Shown: positions 6,132 through 15,481, counted from the first letter of the stretch. The stretch is DNA of 45,835 nucleotides from Methanolacinia paynteri (GCF_000784355.1 NZ_AXDV01000005.1:1-45835), one strand, 5' to 3'. Notes: a model not told the origin generated them from the letters alone. A program made the numbers and translations.

Positions 6132-8555
6132 ATGTCTCTTAAAATCGGTTCGAAGGGGGAACCCGTCCGCGAACTGCAAAGCAAGTTAAAGGAACTCGGA
6201 TACGACCCCGGAGAAGTAGACGGAGATTACGGGAAATTAACCCGAAAGGCAGTCTCCAAATTCCAGGAAAAGCAAGGACTGGCAATCGACGGCGTCATCG
6301 GCCCGGAAAGCGTCAATGCACTCGGAATCAAAACCGTCCTGGAAGAACCGGAACCAGAACGCCTGAAATTCCGCGAATTGCTCCTCTCAAATCCCAATTA
6401 CTTCGGAAACATCAAAGCGTCCAAGTACAAGGCCGCCAAAAGCAAAAAACAGGACACATCCTTCGAGGAGCTCAAATGTCTCGGATATAACCCGGAATTA
6501 TCCCAGCTCGAAGCCGTAATCCACATAAAAAAGGACTACGGTTACGGCGGGGACATCTGCTCCTCTGGCACCCCCGAGTATGTACGGTTCTATATCGACT
6601 GGAACAACGACGGAAACTGGAAGGACCTGGGATTAGTAAACTTCACCGCACACGACATCCCCGGGGAAAAACCGCTGGAATATGCCGTCACGCTCGACAT
6701 TATCCCGAAAAAGAAGTTGTGCCGAATCGAAAATCTCCCGAAAGTCAGAGCGATCCTTTCATGGAATCACCCACCGGAGCCTGATGATCCGAATGCAATT
6801 CCCGTATGGGGCAACACCATCGACGCAAGAATCCAGATGGACAAATTGAAATTCCTGCTCCTGAACGATTACTCCGACCTGTTCGATAAATATCCCAATA
6901 CCATTCTCGAACAACTCGACCTGACAAAACCGTTCCCGGTGAAAGAACCCCAAAAATATACGATCGCCGAACTGGCAGAGATCTATAAAGGCACCGCCGT
7001 CCCCGCAAACAGGTTCGCCTTCACCCACATCAACAAACTCCTGGCCAAACCCGCAATCCCCGCACCATTAACACTCGAACTCAGCGACTACCTCTCCAAA
7101 TTCGACATCAAAATCCCGGAAATCATCAAGGAACTGGCAAATTTCGACGGCAACACCAATTACGAAGAACTCAGGTGCGTCGGTTACGACTCCTCCCGGA
7201 GGCTGCTGACAGGCGTCCTGACGATCAAACTTCCGGGCGGGTATTCCGGCGGCCTCTGCACCAAAGGCAGCACTGAGTATGTCGCATTCTGGGAGTACGA
7301 CGAGATCGAAGCCGTCTGGTTATATCTCGGCACCGAATCCGTCAATGTCCACGATATCAGCAGCATACCGAAAGAAGATCTCCAGTATGCCGTATCCCTC
7401 AACGTCGACCTAAGCCATCACCGCCGCCCGTGCACTTCCGGACCAAGCGAAGTAAAGATCCGGGCCATACTCTCATGGGAAGTTCCGCCGCCGCCCGCCA
7501 ATCCCAACTGGGTCCCGAAATACGGAAACCGTGAAGAAACCCGCATCCTTATCAAACCCGGCCCAGTTCCAACAGGAGAGCACACGCCATACATCGAAAC
7601 CGTAGGCAACATGGCCGTCTGCGACATCAGCCAGGCAACCGGGCTTGCAACCGGAAACGGAATAATCTCCGCCTTCTATGCAGACAGCAGTCCGTTCGGC
7701 GGAACGGTAACCATTACCGGTTTTATCGACAATCCGCCCGGGGGCGTCCTCGACGGCGTAGCTACACCGGTGAAGTACAAAATCTCGGTCCGGCCGTATA
7801 ACCCTGCAGACCCGCAGCCGTGGCAGGACCTCAACGACGGCTTCAATGTAAAAGTCCGCATCAAGGACAACGACACCCATGTCCAGGAAGATTATCCGCA
7901 GAAGATCGATCCTGCCGACGGATTTTACACCTATCTCGAAGATCCAGGAATAGTCCTGCCCGGTTCGGGGGCGACACGCGAACGCTACTACGTCCTGCCC
8001 GTCCTCGCCTACTGGCAGACCGGTTCGAAAACTGGAATCTGGGAGATCCTCATCGTCGCAAAAGACGTCGACAACCCGGAAATTCCGCCGGGAGTACTTC
8101 ATTGCGGAGCGGACGGAACAACCCGCTGCATAATAAGAATCTGCCTGGACAACGAATATCCCGTACCCCAGATCGGTCTTACAGGGTACCAGCGTGGCGC
8201 CGACCCGACAGTCCACCCGATCGGCACAGGTATTCCCGAAAAATGCGGACGTTTCAAGAAAGGCGATATCCTGCACGGAACCTACAGCGTCAGCGACGAA
8301 CATTTCGGACAGCTGACCCTGGCCGTTTTCCCGGGCGTACCTGCAGGCGGCGCCACCGTGAATCCGCCTGTAAGAAGTTTCGATATCGTGCCCACGGAAG
8401 GAGAATCCGGGACATGGACCCTCGATACAAAATCGATGGACCCATGCGGGTACATCATAAGGCTGTGGGTCCGTGATCGCACGATAGTAAACAGCGGAAC
8501 CATGGGATTCAGGAGAAGCGACGATGTCGGCTTCTGCCTTGAGAAGACAGACTGA
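6132..8555 (+). CDS. Large repeat protein with N-terminal peptidoglycan-binding-type domain
   Basis: The 807-aa product starts at ATG 6132 behind a strong AAGGAGG. Residues about 3-66 match the PG_binding_1 fold (GSKGEPVRELQSKLKELGY, DGDYGKLTRKAVSKFQ, GLAIDGVIGPESVNAL). Two homologous segments follow, about 110-240 and 340-475. Each runs from [ED]ELxCxGY through GGYxGGxC or GYGGDICSSG and VHDI/AHDI to RAILSWE/N-xPP-P, with matched cysteines. The last 320 residues are beta-rich and unrecognised (CDISQATGL, LCVxD-type turns). There is no signal peptide or membrane helix. Methanogens lack murein, so the first domain may bind another polymer or act on a bacterium. Proximity to tail genes allows an effector hypothesis only. 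Confidence 0.7.
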   Translation: MSLKIGSKGEPVRELQSKLKELGYDPGEVDGDYGKLTRKAVSKFQEKQGLAIDGVIGPESVNALGIKTVLEEPEPERLKFRELLLSNPNYFGNIKASKYKAAKSKKQDTSFEELKCLGYNPELSQLEAVIHIKKDYGYGGDICSSGTPEYVRFYIDWNNDGNWKDLGLVNFTAHDIPGEKPLEYAVTLDIIPKKKLCRIENLPKVRAILSWNHPPEPDDPNAIPVWGNTIDARIQMDKLKFLLLNDYSDLFDKYPNTILEQLDLTKPFPVKEPQKYTIAELAEIYKGTAVPANRFAFTHINKLLAKPAIPAPLTLELSDYLSKFDIKIPEIIKELANFDGNTNYEELRCVGYDSSRRLLTGVLTIKLPGGYSGGLCTKGSTEYVAFWEYDEIEAVWLYLGTESVNVHDISSIPKEDLQYAVSLNVDLSHHRRPCTSGPSEVKIRAILSWEVPPPPANPNWVPKYGNREETRILIKPGPVPTGEHTPYIETVGNMAVCDISQATGLATGNGIISAFYADSSPFGGTVTITGFIDNPPGGVLDGVATPVKYKISVRPYNPADPQPWQDLNDGFNVKVRIKDNDTHVQEDYPQKIDPADGFYTYLEDPGIVLPGSGATRERYYVLPVLAYWQTGSKTGIWEILIVAKDVDNPEIPPGVLHCGADGTTRCIIRICLDNEYPVPQIGLTGYQRGADPTVHPIGTGIPEKCGRFKKGDILHGTYSVSDEHFGQLTLAVFPGVPAGGATVNPPVRSFDIVPTEGESGTWTLDTKSMDPCGYIIRLWVRDRTIVNSGTMGFRRSDDVGFCLEKTD

Positions 8556-8936
8556 AAATAATTTCAAACCACCTTTTTTTTGATATTAAGACAGAAAATC
8601 ACCTGATTACAGCCTTTTGACCAGTCCACAATTCATATATAACATCCGAAAGATAGGTGTATAAAGCCCCCCCGGCCAACGGAAATCCGGGAATAAAATG
8701 GTAAAATAATGCTTAATAAAACGGAAATGGATCTTCTGAGATCCCTCAATACAAAAACCACAAAAAAACACATCGGCCCGAGACTGGCAAAGCTTTCAGT
8801 CTTTTATAAAAAGACAATAACCTAGAAAACACCCTTTTTTCCTGAAAACCTTACAAGGATTAGAAAAGTGAAACGGCCGCCGGACTGAGGTCCGTAAGCC
8901 TCACAGCGACAATATTGATTCAATTCAACGATAAAT
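8556..8936. other. Intergenic region upstream of ablA, 381 bases
   Basis: A T8 run at about 8573-8580 probably ends transcription of the 807-aa gene. Two TATA-like boxes follow, TTCATATATAACAT at about 8629-8642 and CTTTTATAAAAAG at about 8802-8814. The second lies about 130 bases before ablA and is the better candidate for its promoter. A 38-codon open frame lies between them and is listed separately. Confidence 0.45.
8709..8825 (+). CDS. Possible 38-aa basic micro-protein
   Basis: A short frame runs from ATG 8709 to TAG 8823-8825 and encodes MLNKTEMDLLRSLNTKTT and then KKHIGPRLAKLSVFYKKTIT. The product is basic and predicted helical. A TATA-like box lies about 75 bases upstream. There is no clear ribosome site and the family is unknown, so it may be chance. 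Confidence 0.2.
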   Translation: MLNKTEMDLLRSLNTKTTKKHIGPRLAKLSVFYKKTIT

Positions 8937-10250
8937 ATGATAAATTATTCAGAGACCCAGAAAGAGATCACATTAAAGATAGATTCGGAAGGAACCCTTT
9001 CGAAATGGAGAGACTGGAGATGGCAGCTCAGCCATACGATAAGAGACCTCGATACGTTCGAAAAGATCACGGGGATCTCGTTTCCGGACGAAAAATACGA
9101 CGAACTTAAAGAGACGCTGGAAAAATTTCCGCTGGCGATAACACCTTATTACCTTTCGCTGATCGAGACGGAGGACTATGAAAACGATCCGATATTCATG
9201 CAGTCCTTCCCTTCGGTGCATGAACTAGACGTAATCGGGGAAGACCTTGCCGACCCCCTCGACGAGGATCGCGACAGCCCGGTTGAAGGGATTACGCACA
9301 GGTACCCCGACAGGGTGCTCTTCCTCGTCAGCAACAAATGCGCAATGTACTGCCGGCACTGCACACGAAAGAGAAAAGTCGGAGACATAGAGTACATCCC
9401 TGATAAGGACCAGATCAGCAAAGGGATCGATTACATCAGCAACAACCCGCAGGTGAGGGATGTTCTCCTGTCCGGCGGAGACCCTCTCCTTCTCGACGAC
9501 TCGTACCTCGAATGGATACTATCGGAGCTTACGGAAATCCCCCACGTGGAGATCGTCCGTATCGGCAGCCGCCTGCCCGCCGTTCTCCCGTACAGGATCG
9601 ACGAAAACCTCGTCGAGATGCTCAAACAGTACCATCCCATATGGATCAACACGCAGTTCAACCACCCGAGAGAGATCACGAGCTCGTCCACCGAAGCGTT
9701 AAGAAAGCTCGCAGACGGCGGAGTCCCGCTTGGAAACCAGTCCGTCCTCCTCGCGGGCGTAAACGACTGCCCGAGGATCATGAAGACGCTCGTGCAGAAA
9801 CTCGTCATGAACAGGGTTCGGCCCTACTACATGTACCAGTGCGACCTCTCCGAAGGGCTCTCGCATTTCAGGACGCCCGTCGGCAAAGGCATAGAGATCA
9901 TCGAAAGCCTGAGAGGGCATACATCCGGACTCGCCGTTCCGACCTATGTAATCGATGCCCCCGGAGGGGGAGGAAAGATCCCGCTTATGCCCAACTACCT
10001 CATCTCGTGGTCCACGAACAAGGTCGTTCTCAGGAACTACGAAGGAGTGATCTGCACCTACAAAGAGCCCGACAACTACGAGTCCGTCTTCTGCAACAGG
10101 AAGTGCGATGACTGCACCCTCCAGCTGAAACTCGACAATGCCGACGAGTCGAAGTCCATCGGGATCGAAAAACTCTTGTGCGACTATGACGATACGATCG
10201 CCCTGTATCCCGAGAACAACGAGAGGATGGAGAGAAGAGATGAAAAATGA
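8937..10250 (+). CDS. ablA: L-lysine 2,3-aminomutase
   Basis: This 437-aa radical-SAM, PLP-dependent enzyme converts L-alpha-lysine to L-beta-lysine, the first step to the osmolyte N-epsilon-acetyl-beta-lysine. The cluster motif C135-x3-C139-x2-C142 (CAMYCRHC) is intact. SGGDPL (about 179-184) is the SAM-binding segment, and K347 in APGGGGKIP matches the PLP lysine of the clostridial enzyme. C278 together with C386, C390 and C393 (CNRKCDDC) fits the family's structural zinc site. No strong ribosome site precedes ATG 8937, but the conserved N-terminal helices ([12 protein letters not shown]) support this start. It overlaps ablB by 11 bases. Cytosolic; expected to be salt-induced by analogy with other methanogens. 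Confidence 0.95.
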   Translation: MINYSETQKEITLKIDSEGTLSKWRDWRWQLSHTIRDLDTFEKITGISFPDEKYDELKETLEKFPLAITPYYLSLIETEDYENDPIFMQSFPSVHELDVIGEDLADPLDEDRDSPVEGITHRYPDRVLFLVSNKCAMYCRHCTRKRKVGDIEYIPDKDQISKGIDYISNNPQVRDVLLSGGDPLLLDDSYLEWILSELTEIPHVEIVRIGSRLPAVLPYRIDENLVEMLKQYHPIWINTQFNHPREITSSSTEALRKLADGGVPLGNQSVLLAGVNDCPRIMKTLVQKLVMNRVRPYYMYQCDLSEGLSHFRTPVGKGIEIIESLRGHTSGLAVPTYVIDAPGGGGKIPLMPNYLISWSTNKVVLRNYEGVICTYKEPDNYESVFCNRKCDDCTLQLKLDNADESKSIGIEKLLCDYDDTIALYPENNERMERRDEK

Positions 10251-11088
10251 CGTTGTTTGCACTATCGGGAATTCGGTAATCCAGCACGGGAAATTAAACG
10301 ACAGGGTATATCTCATGAAACTCTCACCCGATGATATCCCGGTGATAGTTGCGGAGATGATAGACGGCATTGCGGAAAAATACGGATACTCGAAGTCGTT
10401 TGCAAAAGTTCACGGGGATGCCGCAGATATATTCGCAGAAAACGGCTATAAGACCGAAGCCGTCGTCCCGGGATTTTTCAGCGGCAAAAGCGACGGGTAC
10501 TTCATCTCGAAATATTACCGTCCCGAAAGAGGAGAGATCGAGGAATCCTGCAAAGATGAGATCGAAAGAATACTCGGGGATACGGAAAAGATCCGTGACA
10601 CGGGAACCCCGGATAAAGACAGAAAAGATCCCGGAATAAGAATAGCCGGGGAAGAGGATGCAGATGCACTCGCCGAATTATACGGCCGGGTCTTCGAGAG
10701 CTATCCTTTCCCGATCCATGATCCGGGCTACATCCGGGAGACGATGAACGAGAACATCAGCTATTTCGGCATATGGGAGGACGATATGCTTCTTGCGGCC
10801 TCATCGTGCGAGACCGACATCTCCGGCCAAAACGTAGAGATGACGGACTTCGCGGTTTCCCCTGAATGCCGGGGCAAAGGATATGCGGGTCTTCTTCTCG
10901 ATGCGATGGAGAATGAGATGAAAAAAGACGGGTTCATCACATCCTATACAATTGCAAGAGCGGCACACGAACCGGTGAACCGTCTCTTCGCCCGATCCGG
11001 CTACAGCTACTGCGGGACTCTGAAGAACAATACCAATATCTGCGGATCGTTCGAATCGATGAACGTCTGGTACAAAAAAATAGATTGA
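10240..11088 (+). CDS. ablB: Beta-lysine N6-acetyltransferase
   Basis: This 282-aa protein acetylates beta-lysine with acetyl-CoA to make the compatible solute N-epsilon-acetyl-beta-lysine. The C-terminal half is a GNAT domain with [19 protein letters not shown], containing the acetyl-CoA loop R-G-K-G-Y-A, and the closing ANxLFARSGY-like segment ([18 protein letters not shown]). The N-terminal 130 residues are the family's extra domain. I chose ATG 10240, which lies in the last codons of ablA; the 11-base overlap implies coupled translation. The ablA-ablB pairing is the canonical arrangement in methanogens, so the identification rests on both motif and context. Confidence 0.93.
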   Translation: MKNDVVCTIGNSVIQHGKLNDRVYLMKLSPDDIPVIVAEMIDGIAEKYGYSKSFAKVHGDAADIFAENGYKTEAVVPGFFSGKSDGYFISKYYRPERGEIEESCKDEIERILGDTEKIRDTGTPDKDRKDPGIRIAGEEDADALAELYGRVFESYPFPIHDPGYIRETMNENISYFGIWEDDMLLAASSCETDISGQNVEMTDFAVSPECRGKGYAGLLLDAMENEMKKDGFITSYTIARAAHEPVNRLFARSGYSYCGTLKNNTNICGSFESMNVWYKKID

Positions 11089-11090
11089 TT

Positions 11091-12008
11091 TCAGGATGAG
11101 CCTGTCTCATCTCTCCAGTAGGGATTTACGAGCGAGAGAAGAACGGTTTTGTCGTTATCATTGTTCCTGAATTCCCGGGAGACACCTTTCGGGATCAGTA
11201 CTGCCTGTCCCTTTCTCACCGTATATTTATTGTCCCCGGACGAGACCTCTATCTCTCCTTCAAGGACGTAATCGAGTTCGTCCGATCCTGTAAGGACTTC
11301 GGGCGGAATCGATGCACCCGGTGAGAATTCGGCGATGGCGATACTGTATTCGGTTGAAACCGCATCGGCAGGCAGTGTCATTACTCCGCGGTTCACGACC
11401 GCATGAATATTGACTCCGTCAGACGGGTTCCATTCCTCGTTCTCCTCCGGGTTCGAGATGAAGATCTCCGGGTGGCTCTTATACGATATGTTCCCGGCAT
11501 CTCCGTCGACCGGGATGTCGTTTTCGTACTTATAATACGGTTGAACAATAGTCAGGTAAACGAGATTGGTGTCGCCCGCGTTCATAAACGACTGGACCGA
11601 TCCTGCGGGTATCAGGACCGCCCGGCCGGACGAGAGTTCACACTCCTGGCCGTCGATTGTAATCACGCCCCCACCCGAGATAACGTAAATTACCTCATCC
11701 GAACCGAGAAGATAATGGAGTGGAGTACCGTTCCCCGGGGGGATAACGACATAGCCGATACTGATATCGGTCTCCTCCGGAATGTTCATCTTTTCAAGAA
11801 CCGCGGGGGAGAAAAACTCAACCAGGCTTCCTTCGCCGCCGAAGAGAGAAATTCCTTCGAGATCGTTCTGGTCGATTATGTATAGGGTTCCGTTCTGCCC
11901 GGAGCCTGCCGGGGTTCCGCCGGAATCCCCTGTCCCCGTGCATCCCGCAATTATGAAAGAAAAACAGGCAATCGCAACTACTGCAAAAATTACCGGATAC
12001 GAATTCAT
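11091..12008 (-). CDS. Bicupin lipoprotein
   Basis: The 305-aa product begins with a lipoprotein signal, with IIAGC at residues 19-23 (C23 lipid-modified), then a Gly/Ser-rich linker. Two cupin barrels follow. The first, about 95-165, has TPLHYLLGSDEVIYVISGG and GRAVLIPAGSVQSF. The second, about 225-300, has GSDELDYVLEGEIEV and GQAVLIPKGVSREF. The first keeps a histidine in the usual metal position; the second has PPEVL there, so it may not bind metal. Its ligand or reaction is unknown. It is convergent with ablB (two bases between stops) and divergent from the first PepSY-like lipoprotein. No clear ribosome site precedes the start, so the transcript may be leaderless. Confidence 0.75.
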   Translation of the reverse strand: MNSYPVIFAVVAIACFSFIIAGCTGTGDSGGTPAGSGQNGTLYIIDQNDLEGISLFGGEGSLVEFFSPAVLEKMNIPEETDISIGYVVIPPGNGTPLHYLLGSDEVIYVISGGGVITIDGQECELSSGRAVLIPAGSVQSFMNAGDTNLVYLTIVQPYYKYENDIPVDGDAGNISYKSHPEIFISNPEENEEWNPSDGVNIHAVVNRGVMTLPADAVSTEYSIAIAEFSPGASIPPEVLTGSDELDYVLEGEIEVSSGDNKYTVRKGQAVLIPKGVSREFRNNDNDKTVLLSLVNPYWRDETGSS

Positions 12009-12095
12009 CAGGAGTAATTATCTCTTTTTTTTGATTTTATTGATGTCGATGTGAAGAGTGCAGGATCTCTCCGTTTTTTATATTGTCTTTCAAAC

Positions 12096-12132
12096 GTGTA
12101 GACGATTGTCAGACAAAACTTATAATATATCG
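12096..12132 (+). promoter_or_regulatory. Island promoter element, copy A, with TATA box
   Basis: Positions 12096-12132 align without gaps to the copy at 15292-15328. They start GTGTAGACGATTGTCAGAC and end in the TATA box TATAATATATCG (12121-12132). The central ACGATCGT palindrome has one change here (ACGATTGT). It precedes the first lipoprotein gene. Confidence 0.65.
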
Positions 12133-12177
12133 GGTTAATTTTCTTTTCGTGGGCTATATAAAAAACAATCTTAAAGT

Positions 12178-12206
12178 GCCGGGTGCAGGCGCCGGGACTC
12201 CCCCGG
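12178..12206 (+). promoter_or_regulatory. GC-rich leader hairpin upstream of lipoprotein 1
   Basis: The leader contains CCGGG (12192-12196), loop ACTCC and CCCGG (12202-12206) in otherwise AT-rich DNA, 42 bases before the start codon. The same sequence recurs unchanged before lipoprotein 2, at 13485-13499. It could shape the leader RNA; no riboswitch class was recognised. Confidence 0.4.
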
Positions 12207-12247
12207 AATAAACAATTTTGCTCGTAATATGGAAAGGAGTTCTTGAA

Positions 12248-13402
12248 ATGGATAATAAAAATAAAAAACATTTTGTGTTGATTTTGCTGGTCGCACTTCT
12301 TCTGTCCGCCACCATTGCAGCGGGATGTACCGGGAATTCAGGGAATGATCCGGGACCGTCCCATACTGCCGGAACGACAACGAACCAGCAACAGGAAGAG
12401 ACACCGGACAATCAGGTACCTGAAAGTGTCACTACAGCACCCGGTCAAAAATTTTCGGACCCTGTCAAACTCCCGGGTCCAACAACGAGAAGCAATGCAA
12501 TAAGGCCGAAATATGATTCCGAAACCGAAGAAAAAATTATCGATGAAGCAAAATCCGAGATCCTGCGGGTTTTTCCCGGAGCTGTTTCAGCATCGCTAAA
12601 TAATTATCACTGGGATTCGAATCGCGTCGGTACATTATTTTTACCTGTAATCGTCTTCGATGGTGTGATTGTAGATAAAGATCAGGCCGGCGACATAAGT
12701 GAGATCACCTATGATCCTGAAAACAAGCGGATTGTTTATTGGGGATATGACAATGACGCGCCTGTCCGGGATACAAGCGGAGGCGAAATTATACGGCATG
12801 AGGATATCGATATCGAAGAGGACATAATCCCGTTATTTAAAAGAATCATCGGGGAAGAAGAGTATGAAAAAAACAAAGACAATTACTTCATATATACAGC
12901 TGACAGCCCGAATGATTACCTGACTACAATTGCATATATCTCTGAATCCTATAAAGGGATTCAATCGTACATGGGCAGGGCCCAGATCTTTTTGAACAGG
13001 GCAAACGGGGAGATATATATGTATGGAGACGATTTTAACGATAAGGATTTCTATAACGAAGCAGTGACATTATCTACTGTTCCCGGAATATCTCTTGACG
13101 AGGCAAAATCAATTTTAGAAACGAAACTGGATGAAGCTTACCCGGACGACCCCCAGGAAGTGCAGTATAAAGAGGCTGAAAATACAAACTGCTTGAAATG
13201 GCTCGATGCGGAAGCTTATATGGACATCGAAAACGGCTATCTGTTAAGCCCAATACCGCTTGCATGGTGGATTTCGTATACTTCTAAAGGATCACGAGCT
13301 GAAACGGACAGATATTTGGGGGCGGCTGTCGATGCAAACACCGGTGAAATACTGTCCATGAGTGATCCCAGATTTGTTATTCATGGCAAAAATTACGGCT
13401 GA
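12248..13402 (+). CDS. PepSY-like lipoprotein, subfamily I, copy 1
   Basis: This 384-aa surface lipoprotein has TIAAGC with C27 as the lipid site, then a Thr/Gln-rich linker. The body opens with KYDSETEEKIIDEAKSEILR and then LNNYHWDSNRVGTLF. Later segments ISLDEAKSILETKLDEAYPDD and AAVDANTGEILSM look like PepSY units, whose hallmark is a closing D-x-x-T-G-E-[IV]. PepSY domains are extracytoplasmic and often inhibitory or chaperone-like. ATG 12248 follows AAAGGAG at ideal spacing. Its upstream region and first 80 codons are nearly identical to copy 2. No enzyme motif is visible. It belongs to a set of four with 13541, 16248 and 30166. Confidence 0.75.
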   Translation: MDNKNKKHFVLILLVALLLSATIAAGCTGNSGNDPGPSHTAGTTTNQQQEETPDNQVPESVTTAPGQKFSDPVKLPGPTTRSNAIRPKYDSETEEKIIDEAKSEILRVFPGAVSASLNNYHWDSNRVGTLFLPVIVFDGVIVDKDQAGDISEITYDPENKRIVYWGYDNDAPVRDTSGGEIIRHEDIDIEEDIIPLFKRIIGEEEYEKNKDNYFIYTADSPNDYLTTIAYISESYKGIQSYMGRAQIFLNRANGEIYMYGDDFNDKDFYNEAVTLSTVPGISLDEAKSILETKLDEAYPDDPQEVQYKEAENTNCLKWLDAEAYMDIENGYLLSPIPLAWWISYTSKGSRAETDRYLGAAVDANTGEILSMSDPRFVIHGKNYG

Positions 13403-13410
13403 TACTGAAG

Positions 13411-13425
13411 ACGTATAATATATCG
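13411..13425 (+). promoter_or_regulatory. Island promoter, truncated copy B
   Basis: ACGTATAATATATCG at 13411-13425 matches the TATA end of copies A and C, but the palindromic ACGATCGT part is missing because the lipoprotein 1 stop lies only 9 bases upstream. The sequence from here to the next gene is colinear with 12118-12247 at a constant offset of 1293 bases. Confidence 0.55.
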
Positions 13426-13540
13426 AACCAAATTTCTTTTCGTGGGCTATATGAAAAATCACCTTAAAGTGCCGGGTGCAGGCGCCGGGACTCCCCCGGA
13501 ATAAACAATTTTGCTCGTAATATGGAAAGGAGTTCTTGAA

Positions 13541-14725
13541 ATGGATAATAAAAAACATTTTGTGTTAATTATGGTGATCGCACTTCTTCTGTCCGCCACC
13601 ATTGCAGCGGGGTGTACCGGGAATTCAGGGAATGATCCGGGACAGTCCCCTACTGCCGGAGCGACAACGAACCAGCAACAGGAAGAAACACCGGACAATC
13701 AGGTGCCTGAAAGTGTCACTACAGCACCCGGTCAAAAATTTTCGGACCCTGTCAAACTGCCGGGATCAATAACAGAAAGCACTGCAATAAGGCCGAAATA
13801 TGATTCCGAAACCGAGGAAAAAATTATCGATGAAGCAAAATCCGAGATATTACGAGTTTTTCCCGGAGCTGATCCCTCGTCACTCAACAGATATGGCTGG
13901 GACACTAAACTGGCGGGGTCATTCTTCGTCCCTGTAATCACCTTTGTAAATGTGATCCCGGATACGAAAGAGCCTGAAAATATTCTCGGAGAAGTTGCCT
14001 ATGACCCGGACAAAGGGAGAATTGTTACCTGGTATTACACTTATGATTCACCTATAAACAATAAAAACGGGGATGAAATAATCTCTCATGAATCCGTCGA
14101 TATAGAAAGAGACATCGTCCCTGTCTTCAGGAAGATGATCGGCGATGAGGAATACGGGAAAAACAGGGATAATTATTCCATCTACCTGGTAGACTCTGTT
14201 AATTTTCCCCTGACGACATGTGCATATATACATGAATCTTATAATGGCGTCAGGTCGGACATGGGTTATACCCAGATCTATTTTAACAGGGCAAACGGAG
14301 AGATTACGACATATGGGGACGTTTTTAACAAGAAAGAATTCCTAAACGAATCTACGACATCATCGCCGGTCCCGGAAATATCTCTTGAGGAGGCAGAATC
14401 GATCCTCGAAGCAAAAATTAACGAACTATATTCGGACGATCCGCAGGAGATAGAGTACTGCGAATATCATAGCGGTGCTGCGGCAGTAGGGTTAACAAAC
14501 GGTTTGTTCTGGCTTGACCGGAGTATATACATGGATATAGAAGACGATCAATTATTGAGTCCGATATCCCTGGGATGGAGGATCACATTCAAAACGAAAG
14601 AATCACGAAGTATGGGGGGCCCTCTCAATGGTGCCCGATATACATATATCGATGCTCACACAGGAGAAATCGTGTACCTGCGTAATGATCGTATCGATAT
14701 AATCAGAAATGATAACCAATACTGA
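13541..14725 (+). CDS. PepSY-like lipoprotein, subfamily I, copy 2
   Basis: A 394-aa tandem duplicate of the preceding gene. The lipobox cysteine is C25. The first 80 or so residues are nearly the same as copy 1 (QEETPDNQVPESVTTAPGQK), but the rest has diverged, with an added stretch near the C-terminus (CEYHSGAAAVGLTNGLFWLD). The PepSY-like closing motif is DAHTGEIVYL. The contrast between a nearly identical 5' end and a divergent 3' part suggests an older duplication whose front has been homogenised by recombination. Start ATG 13541 follows the same AAAGGAG. Function unknown; probably an accessory or sensor protein on the outside of the membrane. Confidence 0.75.
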   Translation: MDNKKHFVLIMVIALLLSATIAAGCTGNSGNDPGQSPTAGATTNQQQEETPDNQVPESVTTAPGQKFSDPVKLPGSITESTAIRPKYDSETEEKIIDEAKSEILRVFPGADPSSLNRYGWDTKLAGSFFVPVITFVNVIPDTKEPENILGEVAYDPDKGRIVTWYYTYDSPINNKNGDEIISHESVDIERDIVPVFRKMIGDEEYGKNRDNYSIYLVDSVNFPLTTCAYIHESYNGVRSDMGYTQIYFNRANGEITTYGDVFNKKEFLNESTTSSPVPEISLEEAESILEAKINELYSDDPQEIEYCEYHSGAAAVGLTNGLFWLDRSIYMDIEDDQLLSPISLGWRITFKTKESRSMGGPLNGARYTYIDAHTGEIVYLRNDRIDIIRNDNQY

Positions 14726-14759
14726 AAGGAAAAAAAGTTCGTATGCGAATAAAAAAAAG

Positions 14760-14861
14760 GTGCTTGCTTCCATGTGGGGTTATATTCTCTTCCTGGTTGC
14801 ATACCCTATTGTCTTTTTCGGGATAGCATACGTGAAGTTCATGAGGATGGATCTCCGGTGA
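14760..14861 (+). pseudogene. 3' remnant of an ABC-2 permease gene
   Basis: These 34 codons (VLASMWGYILFLVAYPIV ... RMDLR, stop) are the last membrane helix and C-terminus of an ABC-2 permease with nothing in front of it. They match bases 20562-20663 at 99 of 102 positions, and the similarity runs on for a few bases past the stop (CTGCGATATGAA). A recent duplication or deletion junction must lie just before 14760. The fragment cannot be functional alone. Confidence 0.85.
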
Positions 14862-14960
14862 CTGCGATATGAAAATCAAAACCGAAGAGAAAACACGAGC
14901 CGTTCACAGAAAAGGAGAATCCACCTGGACTCCCCTTAATCTGTTGCTAATCCTGCAGAA

Positions 14961-15004
14961 AACCGCAACTGAAACAGTCGTTCCAGGCACTGTTTCATGA
15001 AAAC
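14961..15004 (+). repeat. Direct repeat with hairpin, copy 1
   Basis: AACCGCAACTGAAACAGTCG and the following bases form a perfect 9-bp stem, TGAAACAGT (14970-14978) and ACTGTTTCA (14989-14997), with a 10-base loop. The unit recurs about 520 bases downstream. Confidence 0.6.
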
Positions 15005-15291
15005 CCCTGAAAGGGACATGTGCAGCCTGCAAAATCATCCGGATTTACCTGGCCCAAAACTGAACAAGGCTAAAATATTTCTGGGCTTCAAAAGGTATAA
15101 TATTTCCGATCGATACCTAATCATATTTTTTTGAAGGTCTGCAATACGCACGAGGCAGATCTTCGGGTCGTCTTTTCCCTTTCGCCGTCACTTGATCTTT
15201 TTCAGGCATTTTTTTCATATGTTCTGCGTGTAGCAACAATGAAGGTAGATCCGGGTATTTTTCATTTCACTAAAAGGGATTTTTCTCAAAC

Positions 15292-15328
15292 GTGTAGACG
15301 ATCGTTCAACAAGACGTATAATATATCG
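15292..15328 (+). promoter_or_regulatory. Island promoter element, copy C, with TATA box
   Basis: This copy has the full element: TGTAGACGATCGTTCAA at 15293-15309, AAGACG at 15311-15316, then TATAATATATCG at 15317-15328. ACGATCGT (15298-15305) is a perfect palindrome. It lies about 450 bases before the secreted-protein start, so transcription from it would give a long leader of roughly 430 bases. Confidence 0.65.
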
Positions 15329-15481
15329 AACTAAATTTTCTTTCGTGGGCAGTGGGGGGTACGATATTCCTTCACTGGGGACAGAAAAAATCACTGCCGG
15401 ACACAGGTTCACTGTTGTTCTGGAGTAAACTGCCCTGCCTTAACAGGCCCCTCTGGAAGGGGTTAACACAACCCTGTAAGA

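Noticed and set aside
7473-8567. 364-residue minus-strand frame under the 807-aa gene
   Set aside because: The plus gene has a strong ribosome site, recognisable domain and internal repeats; the reverse frame comes from codon bias.
14760-14861. Functional mini-gene for a single-helix membrane protein
   Set aside because: It is 97% identical to the end of a full permease gene and has no own ribosome site; a remnant is simpler.
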